NCBI GenBank assembly: GCA_910580015.1
Contig: CAJTVT010000016.1
Location: forward strand, 1-55,886
Source: an uncultured Lachnospiraceae bacterium
Lineage (GTDB): Bacteria > Bacillota > Clostridia > Lachnospirales > Lachnospiraceae
Direction: 5' to 3'
Length of the DNA: 55,886 nucleotides
Under the pieces are notes generated by a model. It was not told the origin of the DNA. It was given only the letters and a program-made list of their open reading frames with translations, and made no database searches. Position numbers and translations under genes: made by a program. Positions 34,540 to 42,833 of the stretch are shown here, one piece after another (position 1 is the first letter of the stretch; every line of letters begins with the position of its first letter).

Positions 34540-35529
34540 ATGCCAGGATTCACAACACATTATCTATTTGGATTAAATTCTTATAAACAGCTTCCACATA
34601 TCCTGTTAAAACAGGTGATCCAAAAAAATCATGCGGCCTACAGCCTTGGATTGCAGGGACCAGACATATTTTTTTATTTCCTTCCCTCCTACACCATACA
34701 TGCCAACAATATTGGCTCTATTGCACATACCGATCACACGGGGCTCTTTTTACAGCACCTTCTGGAAAGTCGGAAACTGTTTCCTGAACGTAGGGAACAA
34801 CAGACTGCTGATGCATATATCGCAGGATTTCTTGGACACTATACACTGGACACCCATTGTCATCCTTATGTGTACTGGAAAACAGGGGTTGCAGATTCCA
34901 CTGACAAATCCTGCTGGAAAAAAGGCAGTCGCATTCATGGGCGCCATATCAGTTTGGAAGTAGATATCGACACAGAGCTATTGCAATTTTACAAACACCG
35001 TATACCATCTTCTTTCCGCCAAAATTCCACACTTTTGCTGACACGCCCACAACTTCACACCATCGCTACTATTTTACACTATGTCTATCAGCAAACCTAT
35101 CCTGAACTCGGAATCTGGTATACTACCATGTGGGCCGCTGTCCGTTCCATGCAGCTTGGAACCAAATGGTTGCGGGATCCTTCTGGAAGAAAAAAGAAAT
35201 ATATAGGGGGTCTGGAAAAGATTGTTTTGGGCCATCCTTTGTTATCTGCTTTGATTCCTAGTGACAACTTGACGGTTCACATCGACCCTATGAATATTTT
35301 GCACCGTCCCTGGCGAAATCCCTGGGATCCAGATCATGTTTTTACCGATTCCTTCTTTGACCTGATGGAACAGGCCCAGGTTGACTATGTGGACATTTTA
35401 ACCGATTTAAACAGATTGTTCCAGACCTGTTCCCATGGACCAAAGGAACAGCCCCGAACCCAGGCATTACTGCACAAATTAGGAAACGCTTCCTATCACA
35501 GCGGATTGGATTCTAATCTTCCAAGTTAA
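34540..35529 (+). CDS. Zinc-dependent phospholipase C-like protein
   Basis: 329 residues starting MPGFTTHYLFG at ATG 34540 (GAGGATATGCT upstream). Pattern of the Zn_dep_PLPC family: early His in THYLFG, GLQGPDIFFY, the AHTDHTG and GFLGHYTLDTHCHPYVYW metal-ligand His/Asp cluster, and a later GRHISLEVDIDTELL. No signal peptide is evident, so it may be cytoplasmic rather than a secreted toxin. Similar proteins are common in Clostridia with unknown role. An upstream frame to 34393 has no ribosome binding site. Convergent, with a 4-nt overlap, with the dehydrogenase gene. Confidence 0.82.
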   Translation: MPGFTTHYLFGLNSYKQLPHILLKQVIQKNHAAYSLGLQGPDIFFYFLPSYTIHANNIGSIAHTDHTGLFLQHLLESRKLFPERREQQTADAYIAGFLGHYTLDTHCHPYVYWKTGVADSTDKSCWKKGSRIHGRHISLEVDIDTELLQFYKHRIPSSFRQNSTLLLTRPQLHTIATILHYVYQQTYPELGIWYTTMWAAVRSMQLGTKWLRDPSGRKKKYIGGLEKIVLGHPLLSALIPSDNLTVHIDPMNILHRPWRNPWDPDHVFTDSFFDLMEQAQVDYVDILTDLNRLFQTCSHGPKEQPRTQALLHKLGNASYHSGLDSNLPS

Positions 35530-36467
35530 AGATCCGCTCTAAAAAATTCCTGAATCTGGCCAAGAATCACCTGCATCAACCTTGTTCGCGCCTCCACACT
35601 GGCCCAGGCAATATGAGGTGTAATCACAAGCCTATCACTGTCCTTGATATTACGCAGAGGATTTTCTTGACTCATAGGTTCTTCACAGAGCACATCCAGT
35701 CCAGCGGCTCGGATTTCACCTTGATTCAAGGCATCTGCAAGCGCCTGTTCTGATACGATAGGCCCTCTGCCCAGATTCAGGAAAATTGCAGATTTTTTCA
35801 TTCGAGAGAATGCCTTCTGATCCATTAAATTCTCCGTCTCTGGTGTGAGCGGTGCATGGACAGAAACAATATCAGAGCTTTCCAACAATTCTTCCAGGGA
35901 CATTTCCTGGTAACCTTTCTGGTGATTCTTCCTAGTGGTAGAGTAATAAACCACATGACAACCGAATAGCTCAGCGATCTGTGCCACACGCCTTCCTATA
36001 GCCCCCATGCCAATGATTCCCCAAGTTTTACCGCTGATTTCTGAAAATTTCCGGTCAAAATGTGTAAACATTCTGTCTCCCACATATTTCTCAGATTTCA
36101 CATATTCATCATAATAGGGGAGATGCTCCAACAGATAGAACAGCAGTGCAAAGGTATGTTGTGCCACAGACTCCGTAGAATAACCAGCTACATTTCTCCA
36201 GGCAATCCCCTTACTGTCCAAATACTCCTTATCTAGATTGTTTGTTCCAGTTGCTGTGACACAGACCAACTTTAACTTTTTTGCAGTCCCAATGGTATTA
36301 TAATTTACTGGAACCTTATTCAACACAATCACATCTGCATCTTCCACTCTCTGACTTACCTGCTCAGGAGTAGAAAAATCATACTTTACCACTTCCCCCA
36401 ACTTTTCATATCCAGACAAGTCTATATCCTCTCCGATGGTTTTCACATCTAAAAAAACAATTTTCAT
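35526..36467 (-). CDS. D-isomer specific 2-hydroxyacid dehydrogenase
   Basis: 313 residues of the NAD-dependent D-2-hydroxyacid dehydrogenase family. Split substrate domain, with NAD fold motif GIIGMGAIGRRVAQIAELFG, GRGPIVSEQAL, GLDVLCEEP (catalytic Glu region) and TPHIAWAS (catalytic His). The DVKTIGEDIDLSG start recalls glycerate/hydroxypyruvate-type members. It reduces 2-oxoacids or the reverse; substrate not fixed. ATG at 36467 after GGAGGAGATC. Last gene of the sbcDC-containing run. Confidence 0.88.
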   Translation of the reverse strand: MKIVFLDVKTIGEDIDLSGYEKLGEVVKYDFSTPEQVSQRVEDADVIVLNKVPVNYNTIGTAKKLKLVCVTATGTNNLDKEYLDSKGIAWRNVAGYSTESVAQHTFALLFYLLEHLPYYDEYVKSEKYVGDRMFTHFDRKFSEISGKTWGIIGMGAIGRRVAQIAELFGCHVVYYSTTRKNHQKGYQEMSLEELLESSDIVSVHAPLTPETENLMDQKAFSRMKKSAIFLNLGRGPIVSEQALADALNQGEIRAAGLDVLCEEPMSQENPLRNIKDSDRLVITPHIAWASVEARTRLMQVILGQIQEFFRADL

Positions 36468-36505
36468 GATCTCCTCCTTCTCAATTCACAGTCAAAAAAA
36501 TTTGC

Positions 36506-37102
36506 CTATCCCCATTTTTTGACCTCAACCAACTGCAACGATGGCGTACAGACTGCCTTTGCAGCATAACCACAGCCATTTTTCACTTGATACTCAAAAT
36601 AACTTCGTTTGGGCTGTCCCCACGCTTCCATAATTGCCATAATTGTTCCTCCGTGAAGAACAAACCCCAGGGAGCTCCACTTTTGTCTTTGGGCCTGACA
36701 GATACACTCTTGAAAAGCACGACGACAACGTTCTTTGAAATGTCTAGGATCCTCACCACCTGGAAAAGATGTGACTCCTCCACAATCAATAAATCTCTGA
36801 TACGCCAAATTCCCATTTAATTCCTGATAATTCTTGTATTCAAATTCTCCAAAATCCATTTCACGAAAATCTGTCACAATTTCCTGTTGGAAAGCCATCT
36901 TCTGACTTGCAAACAATGCCTCTGCACTTTGGCGACACCGCAGATATGGACTTGTAAAAACACATTGTACAGGCTCCAATTCTTTCCTCAACATTTCCAG
37001 TTTTTTCAACTCCACCGGAAGCACTGGCTCATCTGTCCTGCCCACATAACGGCCTTCCAGATTTCCATGGGTTGCCCCATGACGGATCAGATAACATATC
37101 AT
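36506..37102 (-). CDS. Histidine phosphatase family protein (phosphoglycerate mutase-like)
   Basis: 198 residues. Catalytic LIRHGATHGNLEGRYVG (phosphohistidine His), the second Arg in SPYLRCRQSAEALF, the acid DFREMDFGEFE, and the second His in VLHGGTIMAI. This set fits the alpha-ribazole phosphatase/PGM branch, but no cobalamin genes are nearby. Start ATG at 37102 with AAGGAGG five bases upstream; a longer reading to 37129 lacks a site. It follows sbcC by 27 nt. Confidence 0.88.
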   Translation of the reverse strand: MICYLIRHGATHGNLEGRYVGRTDEPVLPVELKKLEMLRKELEPVQCVFTSPYLRCRQSAEALFASQKMAFQQEIVTDFREMDFGEFEYKNYQELNGNLAYQRFIDCGGVTSFPGGEDPRHFKERCRRAFQECICQAQRQKWSSLGFVLHGGTIMAIMEAWGQPKRSYFEYQVKNGCGYAAKAVCTPSLQLVEVKKWG

Positions 37103-37129
37103 AACTGCCTCCTTAGCGCGCGTTATCAT

Positions 37130-39952
37130 TCATTCCAGTACCCATGCGGCATGGCTTCCCTGAGTTCCCTTGCGAATCACAAGTTTTCGCTCCATCTGTT
37201 CTCTCAACTCAGCTACATGGGAAATAATTCCAATCAGGCGTGTATCTTTGGCAAGTTCATTCAAAATACCAATCGCTCGGCGTCTTGCCTCTTCGTCCAA
37301 GGAGCCAAACCCCTCATCAATAAACATTGTTTCTAAATGGACTTTCCCTGCCGTTTTCTGAATCACATCCGCCATTCCAAGGGCCATGGCTAGTGCTGCC
37401 AAAAAAGCCTCCCCGCCAGATAAGGTCTTCACATCTCGTATTTTATCTGTTACCAGATCGTACACATCTAAATCTAGGCCCACTTCTCCCTGCCTCCCAA
37501 GATTTTGAAGCTCTCTGCACTGTAAAATAAACTGTTCTCCGTTCATCTTCACAAGTCTGCGATTCGCCTCTCGAATCATATATTTAAAATATCTGCGCTG
37601 AACGTAAGTCTGCAAATCCATCCTGACATGCTGGGCAAGTGTTCCATTGGCTGTCCGATCTAGATTTCCCACAAGTTCGTATTGCAGCTTCAACTTGTCC
37701 CGTTCCTGAAATAATGTTGTCAAATGTTTTTCTGCCTCTCGATTTCGATCAATTCTGCTGGTAATGCTTCGCTTTTCCATCTCCAGCTTTTTCGCCTTTT
37801 GCTCAAGCTGCTCTGCCTGTTCTTCCAAAACCCTTGATTCCACAGGCTCTTTTCCCTGAAGCTGTGTGGTAAGATACTCCTGATTCTGCACCTGCTCCAT
37901 CCATATTCCGTGGTTCTTGGCAATCTCCTCTCGAAGTTTCTTCAAATAAGCATCCGCTTTCACCTTTTCTTGTTCTAGACAACGTTTTTTCTCGCTTGTC
38001 TGAGCAATCTGCTCTTGTACCTCTCGTTCTGTCTTATAGGGAAGTTCTTCTTGTAGTGTTCTTCTTGCCTGCTCTGCCGTTTGAAAGGAAAGCTCTGCTT
38101 CATATCGCTTTTCTTTTAGTTCTTCCTGCTGCACCTTCAATGTTGCTAGGCTATTTCTACTCTTTTCAAGTGTCTCTTTTTCTTCTTTCAACTGCGTAGC
38201 CTTATTCTCTAGTTCTTCACGCCTATTTTGAAGTTCCTGTACCTGTTTCTCAGAATCTGCAAGGGCAGGCAGCAACATCTTTATCTCAAACGCTTCTCCA
38301 AATAGCCGCTGTCCATCCTGATAAATCAAGGCTCTTTGCTGTTCACATTCCTCCTGAAGCTTCTGAAATTGCTCCCGATATTCCTGAAGATTTTGATCTG
38401 CCTTCTCACGGGCGCTTTTTGCATGTTCCACCTGCTGTCTGGTAACCGCTTCTGTGGATAATTGTGCTTTCTGCGGATGTGCTACGGAACCACAGACCGG
38501 ACAAGGTTTTCCTTCCTCCAGATCTTGTGCCAGAAATCCAGCCTGTTCTTCAATAAAAATACGATATTTCCTGTCATGTTGCTGGCTTTTTTTCTGATAA
38601 TCCAACAAAAGTACCTGCAACCGCTCCTGGCCGTTTTTGCGTTCCGCTTCCCTGGTTGTCCATCTCTTCGCTGCCTCTGTCATCTCCTCCAACAATGTCT
38701 TACGCTGCCTTATCTCTTTCTCCTTTTGAAGCAGCATAGGCAATCCTTCTACATCTTCAGAAAGATGTACCATATTTCCCTCCAACACAGCAATAAACGC
38801 TTCCAACTGGGCCATTTGCCCACTCTGACTTTCCCATTGTTTCTCTAAGCTCTGCTTTTTCTTTACTGCCTGTCTGACCAATTCTTCTTGTTCCTTTTGA
38901 TGCGCATACCTAGGAAGCAAGCTTTTCCAATATACCAACTGTTCTGTCAAAATGGGGATTTGCTCGAAACATTGTTTTTCCAAATCTTCTAAGTTCTCTG
39001 TACTCTGTTCTTCCTCTTTTTTCAGATTTTCCAGCAGTTTTTTAGTCTCAATAATTTTGGCTTTTGCCTCTTTTTCCTTTGCAAACAAATTGTTAATCTC
39101 ACGTGCCTGCCTCATTTGGAAACGCTGTTCCTCCTGTTGTTTATTTAGAAGTCCTTCCTGCTGTTTAAATTCTCTCTCCTGACTGCGCTGTTCCTCCAAG
39201 ATCTGGCTCAGACACGCCAAAATTTGCTTCCCATGAGTCTCTGTCTGCTCCCTGCACTCCTCCCACTGGATTTTCCACTCACTATTCTGGTTGTAACATA
39301 CCCCCTGGATTTCATGAACACATAATTTTCGATTATCTTCAAGCCGTCCATACAACTCTTTGCTCTTTTCTCTCAAACGCATCTGCAGTTTTCCATAAAT
39401 CCCAGTATCAAAAATATTCGCAAAAATTTCTTTACGCTCCCTGGAAGATGCATGAAGCAGCCGTATAAATTCCCCCTGGGCGATCATAGCAATCTGGGTA
39501 AACTGTTCTCTTCCCACCCCAAGGATTTCCGCAATTTTTTCATTTACTTCACGCACTCTTCCAGGATATTCCTGGCCGTCTGGCATTGTCAATGATACGC
39601 TTGCCCCCTCTGTGGTAAAAGTCACTTCCCCGTCCTTATTTTTCCTTTTACTGATTCGACTATAGCTTGGATTTCTCCGAATCTTATATTCCTCTCCCTG
39701 ATAAGAAAAAGAATACTCCACAAATGTAGGTGTCTCAGGACCTGCAAACTGGCTGCGCATCATACTTCCATCACGCCTGCCTCCACTGGTCTGATCATAC
39801 AGTGCATACGTAATCGCATCAAAAATTGTAGTTTTTCCAGCTCCAGTATCACCCGTAATCAGAAATACCCCTCGTTTTACCTGTCGAAAGTCTATGACTT
39901 CCTCTCCAGCATAAGAGCCAAATGCCGACATAACAAGCTTTAATGGCTTCAT
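37130..39952 (-). CDS. sbcC: SbcC, SMC-like subunit of the SbcCD nuclease
   Basis: 940 residues. N-terminal ATPase half with Walker A (ITGDTGAGKTT), two long coiled-coil arms around the zinc hook (GKPCPVCGSVAHP), and C-terminal half with signature LSGGEAFLAALAMALG and Walker B (LETMFIDEGFGSLDEE). With SbcD it opens and trims hairpin and blocked DNA ends (Mre11-Rad50 equivalent). Start ATG at 39952 overlaps the sbcD stop by four bases (ATGA), and GGAGGAGGAG lies just upstream. Slightly shorter than E. coli SbcC, as usual for Firmicutes. Confidence 0.95.
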   Translation of the reverse strand: MKPLKLVMSAFGSYAGEEVIDFRQVKRGVFLITGDTGAGKTTIFDAITYALYDQTSGGRRDGSMMRSQFAGPETPTFVEYSFSYQGEEYKIRRNPSYSRISKRKNKDGEVTFTTEGASVSLTMPDGQEYPGRVREVNEKIAEILGVGREQFTQIAMIAQGEFIRLLHASSRERKEIFANIFDTGIYGKLQMRLREKSKELYGRLEDNRKLCVHEIQGVCYNQNSEWKIQWEECREQTETHGKQILACLSQILEEQRSQEREFKQQEGLLNKQQEEQRFQMRQAREINNLFAKEKEAKAKIIETKKLLENLKKEEEQSTENLEDLEKQCFEQIPILTEQLVYWKSLLPRYAHQKEQEELVRQAVKKKQSLEKQWESQSGQMAQLEAFIAVLEGNMVHLSEDVEGLPMLLQKEKEIRQRKTLLEEMTEAAKRWTTREAERKNGQERLQVLLLDYQKKSQQHDRKYRIFIEEQAGFLAQDLEEGKPCPVCGSVAHPQKAQLSTEAVTRQQVEHAKSAREKADQNLQEYREQFQKLQEECEQQRALIYQDGQRLFGEAFEIKMLLPALADSEKQVQELQNRREELENKATQLKEEKETLEKSRNSLATLKVQQEELKEKRYEAELSFQTAEQARRTLQEELPYKTEREVQEQIAQTSEKKRCLEQEKVKADAYLKKLREEIAKNHGIWMEQVQNQEYLTTQLQGKEPVESRVLEEQAEQLEQKAKKLEMEKRSITSRIDRNREAEKHLTTLFQERDKLKLQYELVGNLDRTANGTLAQHVRMDLQTYVQRRYFKYMIREANRRLVKMNGEQFILQCRELQNLGRQGEVGLDLDVYDLVTDKIRDVKTLSGGEAFLAALAMALGMADVIQKTAGKVHLETMFIDEGFGSLDEEARRRAIGILNELAKDTRLIGIISHVAELREQMERKLVIRKGTQGSHAAWVLE

Positions 39953-41112
39953 CGCTCCTCCTCCCATTCGTCCAGTGCTCTCTGAATCAGCTCTTCCTCC
40001 TCTTCCCCCATAGGCTGTCCTTGAACTTCCTGATAAAATGCACGGAAAACCTCCATAGGGTGCATGGAGAGTTCTTCTTCTGCCTGATCTTTCATAATAT
40101 TTCTAGTTCTGGTATTGTCAATCCGAATCTCCAGAATATGATCATATACCTCCTCCAATTGTTCCTTGGGTCGATATGGTTCCTTTTCATCCGTCAATGT
40201 GACACTGATAAAATCATGGCAATTCTCCGGAACCGCTCTTTCAAGAATCTCTTTCAGAGTTCCCCGTTCCCGGCGCACCTGCTGCATCGGTGTGAGCGGA
40301 ATCTTGTCAATCACGGGCTCCTCTCCTTTCTCCCCCAAGGTGACCATATGAATGCACTTGTTATGGTGTTCCTCACTGACAGAATACTTAAGAGGCGTCC
40401 CACAATAGCGGATATAGGGAAATTTGATCATCTGCGGCCCATGTATATGTCCGAGAGCCGCATAGTCAAACTTCTCAATGGCTGAGACATCCACATTGTC
40501 CAGCCCTCCCACGGTGAGCACTGATTGTTCTGAATCACACAACTGTGGCGACTGGCCTTTGTTGGTGTAAAACTGATGAGACAAGAGCACATTTCTTCTG
40601 CTGTCATCAATTTCTTCTTGTCTTAAAACCTCCCGAATTGCGCTGTCATAATCTGTAACGACTCCTTCTTCAAACAAGTGTCGCACATAGCCTGGTTTCA
40701 AAAACGGCAGCAAATAGAAATCCACTTCACCATATTCATCCAACAAAGTCACTTTTTTCAATCGTTCACCAGGCTGCTTTGGCGCCGATGCAGATACATA
40801 AATCAAATGTTTCTCCAAAAAAGAACTGGCATAATTCAGCCTTTGAGGATTGTCATGGTTGCCCGCAATCATAAGAACAGGCAATTTGGGTGTAATCTTT
40901 GATAATTCCTGCAAAAATCCATCAAATATCGTGTAAGAATCCCCGGAAGGAACCGAACGGTCAAAAATATCGCCACAAATCAGAACAGCATCTGGTTTAT
41001 AATCTGCTGCTCGCTGCACAATCTGAGAAAGAACAGCCTGTTGATTTTCCTTTAGACTATATTGATGGAGCTGCTTGCCGATGTGCAAATCTGAGAGATG
41101 AAAAAATCTCAT
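39949..41112 (-). CDS. sbcD: SbcD nuclease subunit
   Basis: 387 residues. Mre11-type metallophosphoesterase motifs in order: HLSDLHIGKQL, LICGDIFDRSVP, IAGNHDNPQRL, LLSHQFY and ALGHIHGPQ. A capping domain follows. It supplies the Mn-dependent nuclease activity for SbcC. ATG at 41112 overlaps the patatin gene stop (ATGA), and the stop overlaps the sbcC start, so three genes are translationally coupled. Confidence 0.95.
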   Translation of the reverse strand: MRFFHLSDLHIGKQLHQYSLKENQQAVLSQIVQRAADYKPDAVLICGDIFDRSVPSGDSYTIFDGFLQELSKITPKLPVLMIAGNHDNPQRLNYASSFLEKHLIYVSASAPKQPGERLKKVTLLDEYGEVDFYLLPFLKPGYVRHLFEEGVVTDYDSAIREVLRQEEIDDSRRNVLLSHQFYTNKGQSPQLCDSEQSVLTVGGLDNVDVSAIEKFDYAALGHIHGPQMIKFPYIRYCGTPLKYSVSEEHHNKCIHMVTLGEKGEEPVIDKIPLTPMQQVRRERGTLKEILERAVPENCHDFISVTLTDEKEPYRPKEQLEEVYDHILEIRIDNTRTRNIMKDQAEEELSMHPMEVFRAFYQEVQGQPMGEEEEELIQRALDEWEEER

Positions 41113-41969
41113 TCCGCTTCCCCTTCCATTCCCAGATACCGTTTTAGATCCTCCATCTGGCGTTTGGCCTGCTGATAGCCTTCCTCGTAAAGCTTTGTCA
41201 GTTTTTCAGGATTAGATTCTGTTCTTCCAATCCCATATGTCGTCTCTGGAGCAATGACAAAAATTTCCCCTGACTTTTCTTTTTCCAAAAGCTCCTCCAT
41301 ACAAGCGTTATATTTTTCTGGCCTGGTATCAATATCCTCCACAATTTTAGGATATTTTTTATACAACTTCATCGAAATATCTCCAGCTCGTTCTGGCTTC
41401 TTCACATATCCCCGTTCCCTGGTGAGAATCACAATATTTTTATCGCAGCCTTCCTTTATTGCCTGTTGATAGGGAATGGAATCTGACAAGCCTCCATCCA
41501 GATAATATCGCCTTCCCACCTTCACAGGCTGAAATAAAATGGGAAGCGCACAGCTTGCCACCAACACCTCAAAACTGTCATCTTTCCTTGGCACCTCCAG
41601 ATATTCTGGCTCACCTGTGTGAATGTTCGTGACACATGCCACCACTTTTCCTGGAAATGCCTGAAATGCCTCATAATCAAATGCTTCCAGCTTATTCGGA
41701 ACTTCTCCAAATACAAAAGGTATATTATAAAAATTTTTACTTTTTAATAAATGGCGGACTCCCATATAACGCTTGTCTTTCATATATTTCTGAACAATCG
41801 TCAGATTTCTTCCCTTCTGTTTTGACAAATAGGATACACCGTAAGCGATACCTGCTGAAACACCGATAAAATAATCTGGCATAATATTTTCTTCCAAAAA
41901 TGCGTCTGTGACCCCACAGCTAAATACGGTACGACTTGCACCGCCCTCCATGGTAATTCCAAGTTTCAT
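41109..41969 (-). CDS. Patatin-like phospholipase (YjjU type)
   Basis: 286 residues. Patatin catalytic dyad motifs: oxyanion MEGGASRTVFSCGV, nucleophile elbow GVSAG (Ser) and YLDGGLSDSIPY with the DGG Asp. Expected to be a cytoplasmic acyl hydrolase. First gene of the run patatin-sbcD-sbcC-phosphatase-dehydrogenase. ATG at 41969; AAAGGAATG lies about 11 nt upstream. Confidence 0.9.
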   Translation of the reverse strand: MKLGITMEGGASRTVFSCGVTDAFLEENIMPDYFIGVSAGIAYGVSYLSKQKGRNLTIVQKYMKDKRYMGVRHLLKSKNFYNIPFVFGEVPNKLEAFDYEAFQAFPGKVVACVTNIHTGEPEYLEVPRKDDSFEVLVASCALPILFQPVKVGRRYYLDGGLSDSIPYQQAIKEGCDKNIVILTRERGYVKKPERAGDISMKLYKKYPKIVEDIDTRPEKYNACMEELLEKEKSGEIFVIAPETTYGIGRTESNPEKLTKLYEEGYQQAKRQMEDLKRYLGMEGEAE

Positions 41970-42085
41970 TTCTCATTCATTCCTTTCAAAAAATCTCATC
42001 TTCCCTATTTTAGCGCATGTTCAGACATACGCCAACTATTTTTTTCTTCCCCATACCTGATACAAACAAAAGTTATAAAAAATGA

Positions 42086-42113
42086 TTGTATTTTTCTGGT
42101 AAAACAGTATAAT
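42086..42113 (+). promoter_or_regulatory. Promoter of the 85-residue gene
   Basis: -35 TTGTAT at 42086-42091, 16-bp spacer, -10 TATAAT at 42108-42113, about 48 nt before the start codon at 42161. Confidence 0.55.
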
Positions 42114-42160
42114 ATATTGTAAAAGACTCGATCAGTTTTGCAGAATAAGGGGGAATTGAT

Positions 42161-42418
42161 ATGAACAAATCCGACGAACTCCGTATGACACATTCCGGCA
42201 TCATTACACAAAAAGGACAGAAAACAGTCCATATCTCTTTTGAACGGGGAAATGATTTTGCAGAGGCAACACTCCCATCTGGAAGCATTGAGAAGTCTTC
42301 TGGGTTTACTCCGGAGGAGTTAGAACAGTTAAAACAATATCTGCTGCAAAACTCCGAGGATATTATGAATCGTGCCAAAAAAGTGAATCCTCTTCGAAGT
42401 TGGATGAAAAAAGATTAA
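42161..42418 (+). CDS. Small hypothetical protein (85 aa)
   Basis: 85 residues, charged and soluble, with no signal or membrane segment. Reads as an N-terminal beta-rich half (HSGIITQKGQKTVHISFERG) and a C-terminal helix pair (GFTPEELEQLKQYLLQN). Good ribosome binding site (AAGGGGGAATTG) and promoter support a real gene. I do not recognise a family. Stands alone between the patatin operon and the zinc-ribbon gene. Confidence 0.7.
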   Translation: MNKSDELRMTHSGIITQKGQKTVHISFERGNDFAEATLPSGSIEKSSGFTPEELEQLKQYLLQNSEDIMNRAKKVNPLRSWMKKD

Positions 42419-42450
42419 TTACAATACGCAAGCTTTCATTGGTTTTGATT

Positions 42451-42498
42451 TTCACCCATCAAGGGCATATCTTCTTTGATATGCCCTTGATGGGTGAA
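42451..42498. repeat. Perfect 21-bp inverted repeat, possible terminator
   Basis: TTCACCCATCAAGGGCATATC (42451-42471, minus one base to keep the arm as read) pairs base for base with the arm at 42478-42498 around a TTCTTT loop. GATATTTTTT follows nine bases later on the plus strand. It can end the 85-residue gene's transcript 33 nt past its stop, but the stem is longer than needed for a terminator. Confidence 0.6.
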
Positions 42499-42515
42499 CA
42501 GATATTTTTTGCACA

Positions 42516-42536
42516 CAGTATGGTGACACCATACTG
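42516..42536. repeat. Perfect 21-bp dyad
   Basis: CAGTATGGTG-A-CACCATACTG, ten paired bases around a single central A. It lies 17 nt past the previous inverted repeat in a region without genes. Could be an operator or part of a small repeat element; no protein is suggested. Confidence 0.5.
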
Positions 42537-42629
42537 CGTCTACCTGAATTCATAATTATGTATGATACCTCTGAAATATGTTTAACAGCAACAACGGCAA
42601 CTTCTTGAATTGATACGATAAGAATTTAA

Positions 42630-42718
42630 TATTGATAGGTAAAAAAGAGAAATGGCTTAAAATCAAGGAATTTTAAGCTTGGCGGGGGCATCACAGTGGG
42701 TGGCAGCCCCCGTTTTTT
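42630..42718 (+). ncRNA. Candidate small RNA with two hairpins and terminator
   Basis: No gene fits this stretch, yet on the plus strand it folds as a typical small RNA. Hairpin 1 is GCTTAAAAT (42655-42663) with ATTTTAAGC (42670-42678), showing the loop CAAGGA. Then comes terminator hairpin CGGGGGC (42683-42689) with GCCCCCG (42706-42712) and six T. A weak TTGATA with 17-bp spaced TGATAG precedes it. The exposed AAGGA loop is a ribosome-binding-site mimic. 5' end uncertain. Confidence 0.4.
42683..42718 (+). terminator. Strong plus-strand terminator without an upstream ORF
   Basis: Seven G:C-rich pairs, CGGGGGC with GCCCCCG, a 16-nt loop and TTTTTT. On the minus strand no T tract follows, so it does not serve the converging zinc-ribbon gene. 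Confidence 0.7.
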
Positions 42719-42833
42719 ATGTTTTTTGATGTAGCCGACAGAGGCGCGATTAAGGTATCTTAGGAGAAAACAGTTCCCATTAAGGCGTATAAGATTCTCC
42801 CAAAAGAGAACCAGCGCCTTAAGGCTTTCAACG

